Assembly (NCBI GenBank): GCA_013151235.1
Contig: JAADIO010000060.1
Span: forward strand, 1-12,765
Direction: 5' to 3'
Length of the DNA: 12,765 bases
Source of the DNA: Deltaproteobacteria bacterium
GTDB taxonomy: Bacteria; CG2-30-53-67
This document shows, in pieces, positions 8,889-12,765 of this stretch (positions are counted from its first letter, which is position 1; each line of letters starts with the position of its first letter). A program made the translations under genes and the position numbers. The notes beneath the pieces were generated by a model. That model had not been told where the DNA came from, did no database searches, and worked only from the letters and a program-made list of their open reading frames with translations.

Positions 8889-8909
8889 TGGACAGGAATG
8901 CCCTGTCCA
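8889..8909. promoter_or_regulatory. Perfect inverted repeat just downstream of the promoter
   Basis: tggacagg (8889-8896) and cctgtcca (8902-8909) are exact reverse complements around aatgc. The position, overlapping or just after the likely transcription start, suits a repressor operator or a hairpin at the 5' end of the message. It could equally be one more member of the dispersed hairpin families in this genome, since no regulator gene lies nearby. Confidence 0.45.
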
Positions 8910-8947
8910 GCCCATTCCATAAACCGTATCGATCAAGGAGAGAAAAG

Positions 8948-10066
8948 ATGTCCAGACTATTTGAAGAGGTGAAAATCGGCGGGATGTTTCTTCCCAACCG
9001 TGCTGTCCGGTCGGCCACCTACGAGAACCGTTGTGACGAGGATGGGAAGGTGACGGAGGAACTGATCCGGTTCTACCGGGAACTGGCCGCCGGGGAGATC
9101 GGACTGATCGTCACCGGCAACGCCATGGTCCATCCCTGGGGGATCACGGCGCCGAACGCCCTTGGCATCTACAGTGATGAACACCTCCCCGGACTGGCCC
9201 GGCTGTCCGAAATGATCCACGACGGGGGAGGGCATGTTGTGGTGCAACTCTCCCACGGGGGGCGGCAGAGCGTGCCGGACCTGATCGGCGGCCGGGAGGC
9301 GATCGCTCCTTCGGCCGTTTATTCCCGGGCCATGAAATACACGCCGAAAGAGATGACGGGAAAGGAGATCCGCGAAGTGATCGAGGCCTTTGTCACTGCC
9401 GCCGAGCGGGCGCAGAAGGCCGGTTTCGACGGGGTGCAGCTCCACTGTGCCCACGGGTATCTGTTGAGCAGCTTCCTCTCCCCCTTTGCCAACACCCGGA
9501 CCGATGACTACGGCGGCACCACGGAGAAACGGACCCGCATCATTCTGGAAATTTTTGATCGGATTCAGGCCCGCTGCGGAAAAGAGTTTCCCGTCCTGGT
9601 CAAGTTGAACTCCGAAGAGGGGCTGGAAAACGGCCTTGATATCGAGGAAGCCGCCCGGGTGGTGAAACTCCTCGACGGAAAAGATTTCGCCGCCATCGAA
9701 ATCAGCGGCGGGATCTACGAAACGGGTCTTTCGACCCGTCCCAAAATCAAGGCCCGCGAAAACGAGGCCTACTTCCTGGCTAATGCCGATCGGCTTCGCG
9801 GAGAGACGAAGATCCCCCTGATCCTGGTTGGCGGTATCCGTTCCCTTGAGCGGATCGATGAAATCCTGGAATCAGGCGTCGTCGAGATGGTCTCCATGAG
9901 CCGCCCCTTCATCCGGGAGCCGGGACTGATCCAAAGATGGCAGGCAGGGGATTTAACCCCGGCCCGTTGCATCTCCTGCAACCTCTGCATGAAAAAGGTT
10001 TTCGAAGGACCGGTGAAGTGCTACCAGGAGGAGAAAAAGATGAATTCGGGAACGGTTCTCGATTAG
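8948..10066 (+). CDS. NADH:flavin oxidoreductase, Old Yellow Enzyme family, with C-terminal Cys cluster
   Basis: This 372-residue FMN-dependent TIM-barrel enzyme reduces activated C=C bonds using NAD(P)H; its substrate cannot be told. Family marks are 'LPNRAVRSATYE' (15-26), 'VVQLSHGGRQS' (98-108), the catalytic pair His166/His169 in 'QLHCAHGYLLSSFLSP', 'NTRTDDYGG' (182-190) and 'LVGGIRS' (293-299). Residues 341-358 hold C-x2-C-x2-C-x10-C. This resembles the 4Fe-4S ligand set of 2,4-dienoyl-CoA reductases, but with one residue fewer between the second and third Cys, and the FAD/NAD-binding domains of that larger family are absent. The start is the ATG at 8948, seven bases after an AGGAGA; the frame is open upstream only through repeats. 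The last residues are encoded by a REP-like repeat. Confidence 0.93.
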   Translation: MSRLFEEVKIGGMFLPNRAVRSATYENRCDEDGKVTEELIRFYRELAAGEIGLIVTGNAMVHPWGITAPNALGIYSDEHLPGLARLSEMIHDGGGHVVVQLSHGGRQSVPDLIGGREAIAPSAVYSRAMKYTPKEMTGKEIREVIEAFVTAAERAQKAGFDGVQLHCAHGYLLSSFLSPFANTRTDDYGGTTEKRTRIILEIFDRIQARCGKEFPVLVKLNSEEGLENGLDIEEAARVVKLLDGKDFAAIEISGGIYETGLSTRPKIKARENEAYFLANADRLRGETKIPLILVGGIRSLERIDEILESGVVEMVSMSRPFIREPGLIQRWQAGDLTPARCISCNLCMKKVFEGPVKCYQEEKKMNSGTVLD

Positions 10067-10105
10067 GCTAATAGAAACTATGATATAAAAATTAGAACCG
10101 TCCCC
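10048..10105. repeat. REP-like inverted repeat spanning the oxidoreductase stop codon
   Basis: The arms gggaacggttct (10048-10059) and agaaccgtcccc (10094-10105) match as reverse complements at 11 of 12 bases, separated by 34 AT-rich bases. The left arm encodes the last residues of the oxidoreductase. Arms of the type GGGGACGGTTCT/AGAACCGTCCCC occur as dispersed REP elements, often beside REP-associated tyrosine transposases; that link is from general knowledge. It might also help end transcription, but it lacks a T-run. Confidence 0.65.
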
Positions 10106-10114
10106 GGCAGTAAT

Positions 10115-10225
10115 TTACAGTCCAGTTGCAATCTTGAGTTGGCGGTCAAGTTCACTTTGCACGGAAGAACTTGCTTGGCCAAGGCGTCTGATAATCAATA
10201 TTTTTTCTGCCGTCAGGCAGCTTAT
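10115..10225 (-). pseudogene. Possible C-terminal relic of a REP-associated transposase
   Basis: On the minus strand a 36-codon open segment with no start codon ends in TAA at 10115-10117, ten bases before the REP-like arm. It includes 'LTAEKILIIRRLGQASSSVQ' followed by 'SELDRQLK', which reads like a helix-turn-helix at a protein's C-terminus. A stop codon sits immediately before it (10226-10228). The position beside the REP arm suggests a remnant of a Y1-type REP-associated transposase. I cannot recognise the family from the residues alone, so this is weak. Confidence 0.22.
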
Positions 10226-10371
10226 TCATTTTGAAGATAAATGGAAAATAGAAAATAAGTCAAATGAAAGAAAGCCCGGTGGAATCGCAAAAGATTCGTG
10301 CTGTGCTTGATGGGCACCCATTGAGACAACGGCAAGATTGCCGAACCCGGGGCCGGGTGGTGACGGTGGAA

Positions 10372-10387
10372 TTTGCCTTCCGGCAAA
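10372..10387 (-). terminator. Small hairpin just after the antiporter gene, possible terminator
   Basis: On the minus strand, TTTGCC-GGAA-GGCAAA forms a perfect 6-bp stem with a GNRA-type tetraloop, starting five bases after the antiporter stop. Only TT follows, so it is a weak intrinsic terminator at best. The remaining bases from 10226 to 10371 hold a few short palindromes (for example cggcaa/ttgccg at 10330-10343) and no supportable gene. Confidence 0.35.
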
Positions 10388-10392
10388 GAAAT

Positions 10393-12384
10393 TCATGTCC
10401 GTCCTTCGGTAAGGTAAATGAGTGCTTTGTTGATGTCTTCTCGTTTCCCCGTAATAAAAAGCAAATCACCGACCTTCAAGCGGAATGCCGGAGCAGGGCT
10501 TGTCTGCATCTGATTTTCACGTTCAATTGCGATGATCGTAGCACCTGTCCGGGTTCTGATTTTAAGGTTTTCTATCGATTTGCCCACGACGGGTGAATTG
10601 TCATGAATTGTATAGAGCTCAACGGCAACCTTAGACAGGACCGTAAGTTTGTCGAAGAACGGTTTCCGTGTTGCGGTTTTTGTTTGCCTCAGGATTTTGT
10701 AAGCATCTTCTCGAATCATGTCGACGAAGTTAAAGATCTCATTTTTCGGTATCTGGTAATGGCTGAGGACTCTTGAGAATATTTCCACAGAGGTTTCAAA
10801 TTCCTCCGGGATTACTTCATCTGCGCCAAGGCTTAATAGATCGTCGACTTCAGAAGTATATCGGGTTCTTGCAATGATATAGAGATCCGGATTCTGGTTT
10901 CTTGCGGTCTTGACAATATCCCTGCAGGAGGAAGGGTCTGAAATTGCAATGACGAGGACCCCGGCCGTGGTGATTCCGAGTCTGTGAAGTGCTTCAACCT
11001 GCGTTCCATCGCCGTAATAAATCGGTTCTCCACGTTTCTTCATATTCCGGACGGTACCGATATTCAATTCCAGTATTGCATAGGGCAAATCCGCTTCTTG
11101 CAAGACTCGGGCAAGATTTTTTCCGTTCAAACCAAAACCGATGATAATGGTGTGATCTCTTCTTTGTTCCGGAGATTCCCTGTACTCTGACTTTGCTTTG
11201 ATATTTTCAAGCCTGCCCAGAAGTTTCCGGGTGCTCAACCGGGTGGAGATAAAGGGCGAAATTTTCATAATGAAAGGGGTCAAAAGCATGGTTAAAATCG
11301 ATGCGGAAAGAAATCCTTGGTATATATCTTCTGAGATCAGGCCTGCTTCGATTCCGGCAACCGCAAGCACAAATGAAAATTCACCCACCTGTGCAAGATT
11401 CAGGCTGGACTGTATCGATGTCCGAACCGCGCGTCTCAACAGAATCATCGAAAGAAAACTGCTGAAAAATTTCAGGAAGATGATCCCGCCGACCAGAGAG
11501 AGAACAATAACCAGGTTGTTTGCAACAAATGATGTGTCCATCAGCATGCCCACGGATATGAAAAACAGCCCGCTGAAACTGTCTCGAAACGGCAATATTG
11601 CTGATGTTGCCTCCTGTGCATATTCGGATTCCGAAATCACAAGGCCGGCAAGAAATGCACCCAACGCGAGGGAAAGTCCGAATTCAGAAGTGATGAAAGC
11701 GATTCCAAAACAAAGAATCAAGATTGTAATCACAAACAGTTCCCGGCTTCTTGTGCGGACAATTTGATACAGTAGATTCGGCACGAGCCATTTGGCTGAA
11801 AGCAGAACGATTGCTATGATGACAGCGGCCTTTGCGAGGGTGAACAGTAATTCGCTTGTTCCGTGATTACCGGCCATCACCGGAATAAAAAGCATAAACG
11901 GCACGATGCAGAGATCCTGAAATATCAGGATACCCACGCTGACTCTTCCGTGGGGCGTATCCAGTTCCGCCCTCTCGGAGAGCAGTTTCATTACAATTGC
12001 GGTGCTGCTCAGCGCGGTTAAAAACCCAATAAAGATCGCAGTATTGATATCTCCGATCCATTGATTGGAGATGAAGGCGGCTGCAACCACGGTTATGAGA
12101 ACCTGGAGCCCGCCGATCCCGAAGACTTCCAAACGCATTCTTAAAAATTTGGATAAGGAAAACTCAAGGCCAATCGTAAAAAGCAGGAGGATGACTCCGA
12201 TCTCCGCAAAGGTCTGGATTGTGTTGAGGTCCCGTATAAGATGTAAGCCGTGAGGGCCGAGTACGATGCCCGCTAACAGGAATCCGACAATAGAGGGGAT
12301 TCTGATTCTGTGCAGTGCAAATACGACGACGGCGGATATTGCAAAGATGATGACGAGTGATTTTAGAAAATAAAGTTCATGCAT
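10393..12384 (-). CDS. Monovalent cation:proton antiporter-2 family protein (KefB/YbaL-like) with RCK domain
   Basis: This 663-residue inner-membrane protein has two parts. Residues 1-380 are a Na+/H+-exchanger domain with about 12-13 hydrophobic segments, including 'GFLLAGIVLGPHG' (34-46), 'LLLFTIGLEFSL' (67-78), 'GILIFQDLCIVP' (151-162) and 'FFISVGMLMD' (274-283). Residues 411-530 are an RCK/TrkA-N Rossmann domain with GFGLNG (416-421) and acidic Glu439, the usual nucleotide-binding arrangement. Residues about 575-660 are a TrkA-C domain ending in 'LKVGDLLFITG'. It probably exchanges K+ or Na+ for protons under nucleotide control. It is longer than E. coli KefB/KefC because of the TrkA-C domain. 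No glutathione-regulated ancillary gene (KefF/KefG) is near. The start at 12384 lacks a clear ribosome site. The gene looks lower in GC than its neighbours by eye. Confidence 0.93.
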   Translation of the reverse strand: MHELYFLKSLVIIFAISAVVVFALHRIRIPSIVGFLLAGIVLGPHGLHLIRDLNTIQTFAEIGVILLLFTIGLEFSLSKFLRMRLEVFGIGGLQVLITVVAAAFISNQWIGDINTAIFIGFLTALSSTAIVMKLLSERAELDTPHGRVSVGILIFQDLCIVPFMLFIPVMAGNHGTSELLFTLAKAAVIIAIVLLSAKWLVPNLLYQIVRTRSRELFVITILILCFGIAFITSEFGLSLALGAFLAGLVISESEYAQEATSAILPFRDSFSGLFFISVGMLMDTSFVANNLVIVLSLVGGIIFLKFFSSFLSMILLRRAVRTSIQSSLNLAQVGEFSFVLAVAGIEAGLISEDIYQGFLSASILTMLLTPFIMKISPFISTRLSTRKLLGRLENIKAKSEYRESPEQRRDHTIIIGFGLNGKNLARVLQEADLPYAILELNIGTVRNMKKRGEPIYYGDGTQVEALHRLGITTAGVLVIAISDPSSCRDIVKTARNQNPDLYIIARTRYTSEVDDLLSLGADEVIPEEFETSVEIFSRVLSHYQIPKNEIFNFVDMIREDAYKILRQTKTATRKPFFDKLTVLSKVAVELYTIHDNSPVVGKSIENLKIRTRTGATIIAIERENQMQTSPAPAFRLKVGDLLFITGKREDINKALIYLTEGRT

Positions 12385-12533
12385 ATGCTGTTATGACGAT
12401 TTTTGTGAATCGGGACATGCTAAAAAGGACGCCGGGGGTTCTCTTGGAGGACCCGGTCCGTAGAGGCCTTTTTCTGCAGAGAGAAAACCGCCCCGGGAAT
12501 ATACGAAAGCCTCCCTGCTGTAAGCCGCTCAAA

Positions 12534-12738
12534 GTTGATGAAGTCGTAAAAACTCGTTTTCCGGATTCCGTTCATGGTTCGACAGGCTCCCCACGAACGG
12601 TCCATTAAACTTTCCGAACCACACAAACGGAATATCAATCACTTACACCGTTCGCCCTGAGCGGGCCTGTCCTGAGCTTGTCGAAGGAAGCCGGCCGAAG
12701 GGTCGAAGGGCTTCGTGACTTTTTACGACACCATCAAC
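12534..12738. repeat. Imperfect inverted-repeat element (MITE-like) of about 205 bp
   Basis: The outer arms (about 12534-12555 and 12717-12738, core cgtaaaaa/tttttacg) match as reverse complements at roughly 19 of 22 positions, ending gttgatga... and ...catcaac. Inner segments ttcgacaggctcc (12578-12590, followed by cacgaacgg) and ccgttcgccctgag (12648-12661) with agcttgtcgaagg (12675-12687) form a second, inner, imperfect palindrome. There is no gene inside. Bases 12385-12533, between the antiporter start and this element, hold no supportable gene either. Confidence 0.75.
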
Positions 12739-12765
12739 ATTGAGTATATGGAGAAAAACCGTAAC
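12675..12765. repeat. Right copy of the 91-bp terminal direct repeat
   Basis: This is identical to bases 1-91. It comprises the end of the inner palindrome and the right outer arm of the inverted-repeat element, plus about 27 bases beyond it (12739-12765). Because the identity stops exactly at the window end, its true extent is unknown. Confidence 0.95.

Noticed and set aside
8585-8947. N-terminal extension of the oxidoreductase from an upstream ATG
   Set aside because: The extra codons translate repeat DNA; the ATG at 8948 gives the normal family N-terminus and has an AGGAGA upstream, after a promoter at 8851-8879.
11198-11767. Plus-strand open frame of 189 codons opposite the antiporter
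   Set aside because: It is a shadow of the membrane-domain codons; no ribosome site and no recognisable protein.
12420-12638. Minus-strand open frame upstream of the antiporter
   Set aside because: It starts inside the inverted-repeat element and has no coding character or ribosome site.

Overview
The window is 12,765 bases of bacterial chromosome from a Gram-negative organism. The clearest sign is a Kdo (lipopolysaccharide inner-core sugar) operon. Base composition is moderately GC-rich. The intergenic spaces are packed with short dispersed hairpin repeats, including a TTCGACAGGCTC-type element and a 'cttcgtaaaaagtc' element. I associate these repeats with Desulfobacterota (former Deltaproteobacteria) and neighbouring uncultured lineages. 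That placement is an inference from style, not a demonstrated assignment. The first and last 91 bases are identical, which looks like a contig bounded by a dispersed repeat.

Layout, left to right. Positions 1-559 hold no convincing gene, only several families of short palindromic repeats. Positions 560-1122 hold a Phd/YefM-type antitoxin overlapping a ParE/RelE-type toxin. Positions 1226-5677 hold a tight operon kdsB-pyrG-kdsA-kdsD, with the last three genes joined by ATGA stop/start overlaps. KdsD and KdsA make Kdo-8-phosphate, KdsB activates Kdo with CTP, and PyrG makes the CTP. The phosphatase gene kdsC is not here. Positions 5746-6927 hold a cytosolic GGDEF-PilZ protein, both a predicted c-di-GMP synthase and a c-di-GMP receptor.

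On the minus strand, 6937-7559 is a second toxin-antitoxin pair, with a clear promoter whose -10 lies inside a 14-bp perfect palindrome. Next to it, 7624-7770 is a short stretch that reads like a decayed HepT/DUF86 toxin gene interrupted by a stop codon. Then comes mazG (7773-8558, minus strand). Positions 8585-8945 are another repeat cluster that ends in a good promoter. Positions 8948-10066 encode an Old Yellow Enzyme-family oxidoreductase with a C-terminal cysteine cluster. Its last codons lie in a REP-like inverted repeat, next to a possible transposase relic. Positions 10393-12384 (minus strand) encode a large KefB/YbaL-like cation:proton antiporter with an RCK regulatory module.

The right edge (12534-12738) is an imperfect inverted-repeat element, and the left edge of the window repeats its final part. 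The coding content is mostly ordinary housekeeping. The noteworthy parts are the TA regulatory site, the TA relic, the self-sensing GGDEF-PilZ protein, and repeats reaching into the 3' ends of genes. I do not see a convincing wholly new multi-gene system.
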